This document shows positions 17,530 to 24,774 of a stretch of 64,000 nt of DNA, in pieces. The DNA lies in the NCBI RefSeq assembly GCF_000143765.1, contig NZ_GL379770.1, positions 1,328,903-1,392,902 of the forward strand, given 5' to 3'. Made by a program: the position numbers and the translations under genes. The notes under the pieces are model-generated. The model worked only from the letters and a program-made list of their open reading frames with translations, was not told the origin of the DNA and searched no databases. The stretch comes from Sphingobacterium spiritivorum ATCC 33861 (GTDB lineage Bacteria; Bacteroidota; Bacteroidia; Sphingobacteriales; Sphingobacteriaceae). Every line of letters begins with the position of its first letter. The stretch's first letter is position 1.

Positions 17530-18585
17530 TTAGCGGATCAGTGTGATCGTATCGCCATTGGTATCTGCAGGAAGAGCCGGTTGTCCTTCCACCGGTCTGC
17601 CACCTTTAGCTTTGTTGATCACATAAGCCGCTCCGGTCTGCGGAGATACTTTTACATTATTAGGATGTGATCCCGTCGGCAGATCGGCCAGTACAGCATA
17701 GGTCGCTGCATCTATCACAGTCGTCGTACCTGTCTGGCGGTTGGCCGAATAGATACGGTTATTTTTCTTGTCGTAGCTGATACCTATCGCTCCGTCCCCT
17801 GTCGGAATAGACTTAAGAATTTGTCCTGAAGCAGCATCAAGGACTGTTATTGTGCCAGATTTCTGATTAGCAACGAAGATGTGGTTGCCGTCGGCTACAA
17901 GATTTACCGGAGATTCTCCTCCCGAAGGAAAGCTCTTTTCTACTTTATGACTTTTCAGATCGATCACTGCCACTTCATTAGTACCCATATTCGTGATATA
18001 CATTTTGTCTTTACGGTCATTCAGTACCATGCCTGTGGTTGTTTTGCCGGTATTTTCAATGCTGTGCAGGTAGGTGTTGGTTTTGCCGTCAATGACCCAT
18101 ATGCTGCTCGGATCGCCCACATCGGAAATATAAATCAGGTTGTTGTCCTCATCTACCAGAACTTCACGCGTATGACTTTTATCTTTTCCATTATTGAATG
18201 TAGCAATTACTTTACCTGTTTTTATATCCACTGCACTTACAGAATGCGTTCGGGTATTGGTGGTATACAGCGTTTGGGTTTTGTGGTTGATTCCCAGACC
18301 AAACGGAGGGTTTTCTTTCATAAGGATACTATCCGTAATCGCCAGACTTTCGGGATGAATTTTATAAATGGCTCCTCCCGGCTGTGTCCTGCTACCTGCA
18401 GAAGTAACGTAGATAAATCCATCTTGTTCATTGACAACCGCTTCGTAGACACCCTTGCCGGCTGCAGAAGATTTAACTACAGTCTGCGCTGATGCGGAAT
18501 GTCCCCATGCCAGGAAGGCAAATGCAAATGATGAAGCTATCAGGATCTCCTTTTTGAAGATATGTGGTTTTGTGAAGTTGTACAT
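17530..18585 (-). CDS. Secreted YncE-like beta-propeller protein (copy 2)
   Basis: A 351-residue secreted propeller, paralogous to 11188-12225. The N-terminus carries a signal peptide (IASSFAFAFLAWGHSASAQ). Blade repeats include IYVTSAGSRTQPGG, TQTLYTTNTRTHSVSAVDIKTGKV, IYISDVGDPSSIWVIDGKT, MYITNMGTNEVAVIDLKS, IFVANQKSGTITVLDAASGQ and IYSANRQTGTTTVIDAATY. It lies between the esterase (34 bp upstream) and the ABC transporter genes. Co-location with iron genes recalls the iron regulation of E. coli YncE. Its molecular job is not evident. Confidence 0.85.
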   Translation of the reverse strand: MYNFTKPHIFKKEILIASSFAFAFLAWGHSASAQTVVKSSAAGKGVYEAVVNEQDGFIYVTSAGSRTQPGGAIYKIHPESLAITDSILMKENPPFGLGINHKTQTLYTTNTRTHSVSAVDIKTGKVIATFNNGKDKSHTREVLVDEDNNLIYISDVGDPSSIWVIDGKTNTYLHSIENTGKTTTGMVLNDRKDKMYITNMGTNEVAVIDLKSHKVEKSFPSGGESPVNLVADGNHIFVANQKSGTITVLDAASGQILKSIPTGDGAIGISYDKKNNRIYSANRQTGTTTVIDAATYAVLADLPTGSHPNNVKVSPQTGAAYVINKAKGGRPVEGQPALPADTNGDTITLIR

Positions 18586-18619
18586 AAATAAATCAGTTTT
18601 GATATGTGAAAAAATGATG

Positions 18620-19813
18620 TTAATTTAATTTTGCCTGCCACCAGTCATAAAATGCCGGAAATGCTTTGTGCCAGTACCATGCTCCGTGTCTTCCTTCCGG
18701 ATTGATGCTGATTTCCAGTTGCGGATGATTTTTTTCGCGAAGCATATCTGTGATTTGCAATACATCCGTATTCATAGTGACTGTGCTGCCATCAGGTTTG
18801 ATCCTGTTTTCATTCCCTCCACCATAAAAATAATAGTGCTGGTCACTGATAGCTGCCTTATGGCCGATGCGTGTGATCGTCTTCTGCACCTGTCCTTCGT
18901 CTAACCATATGGATGGCGAAAATACCCCCAGAGATCCGAATACATCCGGATAGGACAGGCCCGCATATAGGGTCAGTAATCCGCCGACTGAACTTCCGGC
19001 CATCGCGGTATGCTTCTTGTCGGGCATAGTACGGTAGTGGCTGTCTATGTAAGGCTTAAGTGTATGGACTATAAATTTGAGATATCCGGCTCCCTGAGGA
19101 TTCGGGAATCTGCTGTTGGGCGATACAAAGTATTCATTCTGACGATCTTCTTTACTTTCTGCATGAGCTACCGCTACGACTATGGCACTTTGACGGTGAC
19201 GGTCTATGGCCTCATCGACACCCCATTCCAGCGGACCTATACGTCCCTGAGAGGTGGCCTCATCAAACAAATCCTGACCATCATGCATATAAAGCACAGG
19301 ATATTTTTTATCAGATGTAGCGTAGTCCTTTGGAAGATATATCCATACAGCACGTTTTACAGCAAGCTGGGGAATATAGAATGCACTGTCCAGAAGATGC
19401 ACCTGCGGACTTGCTGTTGATGCCGGGAAATCATCGCGCCATCCTGCGATATCGATCCGGATAACCGTGTCTTTCTGGATCATTACGTTTCGTGGAGCAG
19501 TAAGTGTACCTATTGCCGTAGATTCTAATGTCTGCCAGTCTCCTCTTGTAAATTTGAATTCCAGCAGTCCGGCTTTAACTTCCGGCAGTAGAATACGACT
19601 ATGCAAAGGAGTTGTTCCGGAAGGCAGTGTATCAAGCATGTGCAGCTTTGGATTCCAGCCATTAAAGTTTCCGGTAATATATAAGGGGCTGTGACGATGC
19701 GTTGCCGGTGTACTCTTTACTTCAATGATCACCTGATATTTGGACTGACTAAAGGCAGGAAGGACAAAAATCAGATAACTAAAAAATAAAGAAAGAATAC
19801 GCTTAAAAACCAT
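18620..19813 (-). CDS. Secreted alpha/beta-hydrolase of the esterase D/Fes family, probable siderophore trilactone esterase
   Basis: A 397-residue protein with a signal peptide (ending PAFSQS). An N-terminal immunoglobulin-like, CBM20/glycogen-binding-like domain (about 25-120; PLYITGNFNGWNP) recalls the N-terminal domain of Fes-type esterases. The C-terminal hydrolase has VLYMHDGQDLFDE, the nucleophile elbow GSSVGG (Ser275) and a candidate catalytic His376 in GRHGAWYW. Secretion suggests periplasmic action, like IroE or Campylobacter Cee, which open enterobactin-type trilactones so that linear fragments can be bound by CeuE. The gene leads the minus-strand siderophore operon and has a Fur-box-like site 47 bp upstream. 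Another acyl ester is possible as the substrate. Confidence 0.82.
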   Translation of the reverse strand: MVFKRILSLFFSYLIFVLPAFSQSKYQVIIEVKSTPATHRHSPLYITGNFNGWNPKLHMLDTLPSGTTPLHSRILLPEVKAGLLEFKFTRGDWQTLESTAIGTLTAPRNVMIQKDTVIRIDIAGWRDDFPASTASPQVHLLDSAFYIPQLAVKRAVWIYLPKDYATSDKKYPVLYMHDGQDLFDEATSQGRIGPLEWGVDEAIDRHRQSAIVVAVAHAESKEDRQNEYFVSPNSRFPNPQGAGYLKFIVHTLKPYIDSHYRTMPDKKHTAMAGSSVGGLLTLYAGLSYPDVFGSLGVFSPSIWLDEGQVQKTITRIGHKAAISDQHYYFYGGGNENRIKPDGSTVTMNTDVLQITDMLREKNHPQLEISINPEGRHGAWYWHKAFPAFYDWWQAKLN

Positions 19814-19859
19814 GTTGTGTATTAAATATGTGTAAAATGCAGATGTTATAATTCTGCTA

Positions 19860-19878
19860 ATTTATAATTATTCTAAAT
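19860..19878. promoter_or_regulatory. Fur-box-like inverted repeat before the siderophore operon
   Basis: ATTTATAAT-T-ATTCTAAAT has 9-1-9 symmetry with 8 of 9 matching positions, the best of the four in the window. It lies 47 bp before the esterase start on the minus strand. No good -7 element was recognised between it and the gene. Confidence 0.55.
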
Positions 19879-19961
19879 AATTAAAGGCCGTTATTCATAA
19901 TAATTATAAATAAAGACATAGCTGTGATAAAATAGCGACAAAAAAATACTTTATGATATAA

Positions 19962-19994
19962 GAAAGGGGAAATATCACGTATGATATCGCCCCC
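19962..19994 (-). terminator. Probable terminator after the ECF sigma gene
   Basis: Read on the minus strand, GGGGGCGATATCA pairs with TGATATTTCCCC (imperfect, with mismatches next to the GGGG/CCCC clamp), followed by TTTCTTATAT. It lies about 98 bp past the sigma stop. The stretch 19814-20091 contains this hairpin and the Fur-like box and no convincing gene. Confidence 0.5.
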
Positions 19995-20091
19995 TAATAA
20001 ACATAAAAACAAACTATTATCTTGAGAGCCGGCATATACCAACCTTAATTTCTTGTCCGGATCCGGATATTGCTTTCTATCGTTGCAGTTC

Positions 20092-20601
20092 TCAGGAATT
20101 GAGTCTGCGAAGATTTTTATAGGCAAGCTTTATATGGGTTTTGACTGTGTTGATCGAAACCTGTAGTCTATCCGAAATCTCCTGATATTTGAGATCGCCC
20201 CAAATATTCATATCGATGGCCTCCCTTTGTCTGTCAGGCAGCAATTGTATGCTTGCAGCCACATCTTCCAGCCGCTGCTCGTAGGCTATACGAAGTTCCA
20301 TGTCATCATGGTCTTCGCCCAGATTGTAAAAATCCGATGAGATATCCTGAATAGGGAGTTGTTTCTTCTTCAGTACATTGAGACAATTGTTGCGGATAGA
20401 TCTTACCGCATAATGCTCAAACTTCCCTTCGATTTTCTCTGCTCTATTCTTTTGCCACAGCAGGTAGAAAAAGTCCTGAACAATATCCTCAGCTTCCTGA
20501 TGATCCTTCACATATTGGAACGCTACTTTGCATAACATTTCATAGTATTGTTCAAAATATGCTTCAATCAAATGTATGTCTGATCTCTTGCGCAGTTTCA
20601 T
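20092..20601 (-). CDS. ECF RNA polymerase sigma factor (Bacteroidota FecI-like)
   Basis: A 169-residue sigma-70 family protein (start at 20601, MKLRKRSD; an upstream in-frame ATG at 20640 would overlap the Fur-like box). Region 2 shows YFEQYYEMLCKVAFQYVKDHQEAEDIVQDFFYLLW. Region 4 shows LPDRQREAIDMNIWGDLKYQEISDRLQVSINTVKTHIKLAYKNLR. Such factors pair with a FecR anti-sigma and an STN receptor; here those partners are 4-8 kb upstream on the same strand (27790-28590 and 24775-27783), while the sigma gene is last. A Fur-box-like site 13 bp upstream suggests separate iron control. Confidence 0.87.
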   Translation of the reverse strand: MKLRKRSDIHLIEAYFEQYYEMLCKVAFQYVKDHQEAEDIVQDFFYLLWQKNRAEKIEGKFEHYAVRSIRNNCLNVLKKKQLPIQDISSDFYNLGEDHDDMELRIAYEQRLEDVAASIQLLPDRQREAIDMNIWGDLKYQEISDRLQVSINTVKTHIKLAYKNLRRLNS

Positions 20602-20613
20602 TACTCTATTTTT

Positions 20614-20632
20614 ATTTAGATTAATTATAAAT
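20614..20632. promoter_or_regulatory. Fur-box-like inverted repeat before the ECF sigma gene
   Basis: ATTTAGATT-A-ATTATAAAT has 9-1-9 geometry with 7 of 9 symmetric positions and sits 13 bp before the sigma start, within the 71-bp gap after the peroxidase gene. Confidence 0.5.
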
Positions 20633-20672
20633 AATTGCAATTTTACGGTTTAATTTTAGAATCTGCAAATAT

Positions 20673-21812
20673 TTATTCAGGTAATTTCGGTCTTTCGATC
20701 TCTATCGGTTGAGCAGCAAGGGCTTCCAGAAAGCGAATAATTGCTTCCCGCTCTTTCAGCGTGATCCCCAGGGGCTGCAAATGGGGAGATTGTTGCGGAT
20801 ACAGACTGTCTGTTTCCTGTCCTGATTTTGCTTTAGGTTGGGGCATGCCGGCATTATACTGGTTAAGCAACATGCTTATATCATTAAAACGTCCGTCATG
20901 GAACCAGGGAAAGGTGCGCACCGCATCTCTGATTCCCGGAGTCTTGAAGGTTCCTATATCGGCTTTATTCCGGGTTACTTCATATCTGCCCAGATCCTGA
21001 TTTTTGGTTCCGTAGTTGCTAAAACCCAGATTATGAAATTTGCCATCCGTAAAAAAGGGGCCATTGTGGCAGTTGAAACATCTTGCTTTGGTACGGAACA
21101 GGTGCATACCCCATATCTGTTGGTCAGATAAGGCTCTTCCTCTTCCTTTCAGAAAATTATCAAACCGGGTAATATTGGATGAAATCGTCTGCTGGAAACA
21201 GGAGAGTGCTTCACCGAGCTGATCCGCATTCATTTTGTCTGTTCCAAAAGCAGCATGTATCCATTTCCGGTAACCTTTGATGGTATGGATGTGACTCAGT
21301 GCGGTATCTATAGGGGTATTCATTTCATTCGGATCCTCAATAGGAGACCGGGCAACCTGCTGGAGCTTATCTTGACGACCATCCCAGAAAAAGAGTTGTT
21401 GAGACCATATATTCTGCAGAGAAGGGGTGTGTCTCCTTCCGATGCGGTGATTACTGCCAATGGCTTTCTTTCGTCCGTCTGTCCAGTGCATATCCGGATC
21501 ATGGCAGGAGGAACATGATATCTGCATGGAGGCGCTGAGTCTCGGCTCAAAGAAAAGCAGCTTGCCCAGAGCTATTTTGGCCTGCGTAGCAGCGTCTTTC
21601 TGATTCCATATCGGAGGGGCTGGTAACGGAGCCCATTCCTGATATGCGATATCTTTATCTACATGCGGTGCCGGCCATTGATCCAGCGGTTTTTCGTACT
21701 GCTCACGAAGAAGTACAAAATCCGGTTCTTTGTCAGGTTCCTGTGTCCAGAAGGACTGAAGAATAGCTGCTGAAAATAAAATCAGGATAATGATCAATAA
21801 ACTGCGTATCAA
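20673..21812 (-). CDS. Diheme cytochrome c peroxidase (CcpA/MauG family)
   Basis: A 379-residue secreted protein with an N-terminal hydrophobic signal segment. It carries two heme-attachment motifs, CSSCH (in MQISCSSCHDPDMHW) and CFNCH (in KARCFNCHNGPFF), as expected for bacterial diheme peroxidases that reduce H2O2 or oxidise partner proteins in the periplasm. LGKLLFFEPRLSAS before the first motif and TFKTPGIRDAVRTFPWFHDGRF near the second are family hallmarks. It follows the DUF6850 gene by 12 bp, in an operon headed by a FecR/STN-receptor pair, which suggests a role linked to the receptor ligand (iron or heme) rather than general stress defence. Confidence 0.9.
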   Translation of the reverse strand: MIRSLLIIILILFSAAILQSFWTQEPDKEPDFVLLREQYEKPLDQWPAPHVDKDIAYQEWAPLPAPPIWNQKDAATQAKIALGKLLFFEPRLSASMQISCSSCHDPDMHWTDGRKKAIGSNHRIGRRHTPSLQNIWSQQLFFWDGRQDKLQQVARSPIEDPNEMNTPIDTALSHIHTIKGYRKWIHAAFGTDKMNADQLGEALSCFQQTISSNITRFDNFLKGRGRALSDQQIWGMHLFRTKARCFNCHNGPFFTDGKFHNLGFSNYGTKNQDLGRYEVTRNKADIGTFKTPGIRDAVRTFPWFHDGRFNDISMLLNQYNAGMPQPKAKSGQETDSLYPQQSPHLQPLGITLKEREAIIRFLEALAAQPIEIERPKLPE

Positions 21813-21824
21813 TTTTTTACGATG

Positions 21825-23384
21825 TTAGAAGTAAAGGAATAAGGAAGCTGATGCACGGGTTCTGCTTTTGCCGGTGATATCGGGTACTGTATTTGTTCGT
21901 TGTACATAGTTTAACTGCGGCCTGACACACCATTTCATATCTGCCAGTCTGAAAAAATATTGCACGCCCAAATCGCACTGCAGGTACTGAGTCTTGTCAT
22001 AGTTTACATCCGATTTGATCACTTCTTCGATAAAAGGGTTGGTGCTTTTGGGACTGTATGTAAACTCCGTACTGTGTGGAGTAGAATAGCCTATACCCAG
22101 CTCTATATTTAGCTGATCCGTAAGTGCATGTCTGCCCGCTATGATCGCGATCTGACGACCCCGTTTGCGGTTTACCATCATATTGCCGTCTGCCTGACTG
22201 GTATAACTATTCTCTACTGCGCCCCATAATGAGGTATTTCTGTTCCAAAGCCGGATATCTTTAAAAACTTTTATTCCTAGCCGTTGCTGCAGGTAGACAT
22301 AGTTATTTCCGGAAAATTCTACATTCAGATCTCTGCCCTTGGTCTGTGAGGCGCGGATAAGGATACCTTGTCCGTGATGGCTTATACTGAATTGTCCTTT
22401 GAGCTGTTTCAGGTCGTAATCACCGTACATATCATATCCGTCATATCTTCCTGATGAATTGCCACGATCGTATTCTTCATGAATCTTTTCATAACCGATA
22501 TCTCCTAACAGCAGGAGATCTTCTGACTGGTAACGTCCTTCCATTCCTATACCACGATAGTCCTGATTATTGGTATATACCCGATCTGAGAAAGCAAGGG
22601 CAGTTCGTATGGTCCCATAGCCGTTGGACAACCAGTTGAGGTACTCCGGGAATTGGGTAGATTCATAATACTCTTTATTCCTGTAATCTACCTGCGACTC
22701 CTGCTGACCATATCCCCAGGTACCTCGTATACCGAAGCTTAGTTTGCTCAGTTTCAAATTCAAACTTGGTTGCAGTTTTAGTTTGAAATGCTTGAGGACT
22801 GCTCTGGGATCGTTTGTACTGTAATGGTCACCCATAGCATAGTCCGTAGCAAGAGCGATAAAGACCGGTGACCATACTTTAAGACCTGTCTGTGTATTGA
22901 TCGTATAATCTGTGCGGGTGTAATGCACTGCACGCTGGGCGGCATAAAAGTAAGGAGAAGATTGTTCGTCGTCCTTTCGGTGTCCCCATCGTATACTGTC
23001 TAACTGTTGTTTTTCATATATAAATTTTCCCCAGAACCAGATGTTTTTAAGTTTTTTACCACCTTCCGCTCTGAAACTGCCTACAGTCTGCTTTTCAGCT
23101 TCCTGATAGGGTTTGAGTTCACCATTAATTGCTGTAAACTGAAGTTGTGTAATACTTAGTTTGTTGGGCATAAGCGATTCTAACTGCACCGCATATCCTT
23201 GCTGTGCATGCTCATAGCGCTCTTGTTGCATTGGATTACTCAACAGGTAGCGGGAAGAGTCTGTTTGTGCATATCTGTGCTCAGGGAGTTTCTGGGCGGC
23301 AGCGGATTGCGGATCAGCGAAGCATATTCCAAAGACTGTGAACAGTTGCAGGTAATGGGTAAATGTAAGTCGGGATATTTTCAT
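21825..23384 (-). CDS. DUF6850-type outer membrane beta-barrel protein
   Basis: About 519 residues with a signal peptide (FGICFADPQSAAAQ) when started at 23384; 23399 is an equally possible start. The body is rich in alternating aromatic/polar beta-strands (YTINTQTGLKVWSPVFIALATDYAMGDHYS, LNLKLSKLSFGIRGTWGYGQ) and ends in an aromatic-terminated strand (SASLFLYF), the usual signal of an outer-membrane barrel. It matches my recollection of the DUF6850 family, which is found beside DUF4876 proteins and cytochrome c peroxidases in Bacteroidota. The function is unknown; its place after a TonB receptor suggests handling of the same ligand. Confidence 0.72.
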   Translation of the reverse strand: MKISRLTFTHYLQLFTVFGICFADPQSAAAQKLPEHRYAQTDSSRYLLSNPMQQERYEHAQQGYAVQLESLMPNKLSITQLQFTAINGELKPYQEAEKQTVGSFRAEGGKKLKNIWFWGKFIYEKQQLDSIRWGHRKDDEQSSPYFYAAQRAVHYTRTDYTINTQTGLKVWSPVFIALATDYAMGDHYSTNDPRAVLKHFKLKLQPSLNLKLSKLSFGIRGTWGYGQQESQVDYRNKEYYESTQFPEYLNWLSNGYGTIRTALAFSDRVYTNNQDYRGIGMEGRYQSEDLLLLGDIGYEKIHEEYDRGNSSGRYDGYDMYGDYDLKQLKGQFSISHHGQGILIRASQTKGRDLNVEFSGNNYVYLQQRLGIKVFKDIRLWNRNTSLWGAVENSYTSQADGNMMVNRKRGRQIAIIAGRHALTDQLNIELGIGYSTPHSTEFTYSPKSTNPFIEEVIKSDVNYDKTQYLQCDLGVQYFFRLADMKWCVRPQLNYVQRTNTVPDITGKSRTRASASLFLYF

Positions 23385-23404
23385 GGATAAAAGGCTCATA
23401 TGTA

Positions 23405-24763
23405 TTAATCTTTGAATCCTCCCGGAATTGCGGGCATAATCCATTCAAAATCATTAGAAGAGTTGTTGGTATCCTGCAGTACACGTCTGCCGTCTACGAT
23501 CCTGGCTACCTTTCGCATAAGTGCCTGTGAGCTATACGAGCCCAGGGGAACAAAACCAAATCCGGCATCCAGTTCAGGGCTTAACTTTTTCGGAATACGG
23601 CGGTCGGCAGTATTGGGTTGCGTCTCTACCGCATCTATTATGTATTTTTTAGGAACCCGGGTATACAAGGTTTTTCCTTCAATAGTTGTTTCTTTTACTT
23701 CCGCATATTTAGGCCACTTTCTGATATCTTCAGATGTCTTGAACAAGGCATAGCCTATACGACCGATATTGTCCATCATCATCGTTGCGCCAAAGCGTTG
23801 GATGACAATGAGGCTGGTTTTGCCCGGTGTCGGTATATCTATCAGGGATTCGGAGACTCCTTCTTCGAGATACGGCGTTGTAATGACTTCAAAATCAGCC
23901 TTGCTTAAGTCTACCGTGAGGTCCGGGCGGCTCACTTCATATACTTTTCCATTTTTATTTGTAAAAGGAGCTTTGTGGTTGATGGCACTTCGGGCTACGA
24001 CAAGACCCTGACCCGGTTGTACAGGATAGGTATTTCCATTGCCGGGAAACATATAGATGGCTTGCGCGTACAGGTAATCTGTATTGGCATTGGCAGGTGC
24101 TACTTCAGTTCCTAATGCTTGTCTCCAGTCAAACTGGCCATTTTCAAGCAATTTTTCAGGCATACGGTATGTTGTGGAAAGCCTTCCGTAAACAAACATC
24201 ATGCAGAGGCTGTCTGCATAGAGTACTTCATCAGAATTGTTGTAGATTTCAAAAAAGTTGTCCCGCAGAGAAGCGGCTTTATAGAGATCCGATCCTGCAT
24301 AATACAGTTGCTTGATGACCCAGTCGCCGGGTACAGACTTGTGCAGGGTAAGGCTGATTTCATTCCGGTCGCGTGTCGGCAATATTTTGTAGCCATTCTC
24401 AGCGGCATTAAACGTGACTTCCCGTTTGCTCTTCTCGCCAAAAACCTGTTCGTATTCTGTTATTGAAAAATTTTTGACTACCTGTATATCGTATTTTCCG
24501 CTGCTAAGCTCCGGAATAAGTGCGATCCCGTCAGCATCCACTCTTGCTGAATCTTCTGCACCTGTAGTCAGATTTTTGAGATAGACGGTATAACCTTCTG
24601 TAGAGAGCTGCGGACGCTGGTATGCGGATTCGTATTGTACCCGTACCGCAAGGGTAGTGGCCTTCAGATCAGGTACGATATCTTTCTGACAGCCTGCGAA
24701 TGTAAGGCATATTCCTGTCAGGATAAGACTGTAGATGTAAATATGTTGTATATATTTTTTCAT
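23405..24763 (-). CDS. DUF4876 family lipoprotein
   Basis: A 452-residue lipoprotein (signal ending FAGC, then QKDIVPD). The N-terminal ~100 residues look like a carboxypeptidase-regulatory or Ig-like fold (VYLKNLTTGAEDSARVDADGIALIPELSSGKYDIQV). The rest resembles DUF4876, including DWVIKQLYYAGSD and NFFEIYNNSDEVLYADSLC. It starts 11 bp after the TonB receptor gene and is followed by the DUF6850 barrel gene. By position it may be the surface-exposed partner of the receptor, as SusD is for SusC; this is inference. Confidence 0.75.
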   Translation of the reverse strand: MKKYIQHIYIYSLILTGICLTFAGCQKDIVPDLKATTLAVRVQYESAYQRPQLSTEGYTVYLKNLTTGAEDSARVDADGIALIPELSSGKYDIQVVKNFSITEYEQVFGEKSKREVTFNAAENGYKILPTRDRNEISLTLHKSVPGDWVIKQLYYAGSDLYKAASLRDNFFEIYNNSDEVLYADSLCMMFVYGRLSTTYRMPEKLLENGQFDWRQALGTEVAPANANTDYLYAQAIYMFPGNGNTYPVQPGQGLVVARSAINHKAPFTNKNGKVYEVSRPDLTVDLSKADFEVITTPYLEEGVSESLIDIPTPGKTSLIVIQRFGATMMMDNIGRIGYALFKTSEDIRKWPKYAEVKETTIEGKTLYTRVPKKYIIDAVETQPNTADRRIPKKLSPELDAGFGFVPLGSYSSQALMRKVARIVDGRRVLQDTNNSSNDFEWIMPAIPGGFKD

Positions 24764-24774
24764 GATGAGATGGA

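Noticed and set aside
17881..18492. 203-codon plus-strand open frame
   Set aside because: It is antisense to the second YncE-like gene, whose frame has clear blade repeats and a signal peptide; the plus-strand product has no recognisable features.
19881..20126. 81-codon minus-strand open frame after the sigma gene
   Set aside because: It overlaps the sigma 3' end and spans the probable terminator hairpin; the product has no coherent domain.
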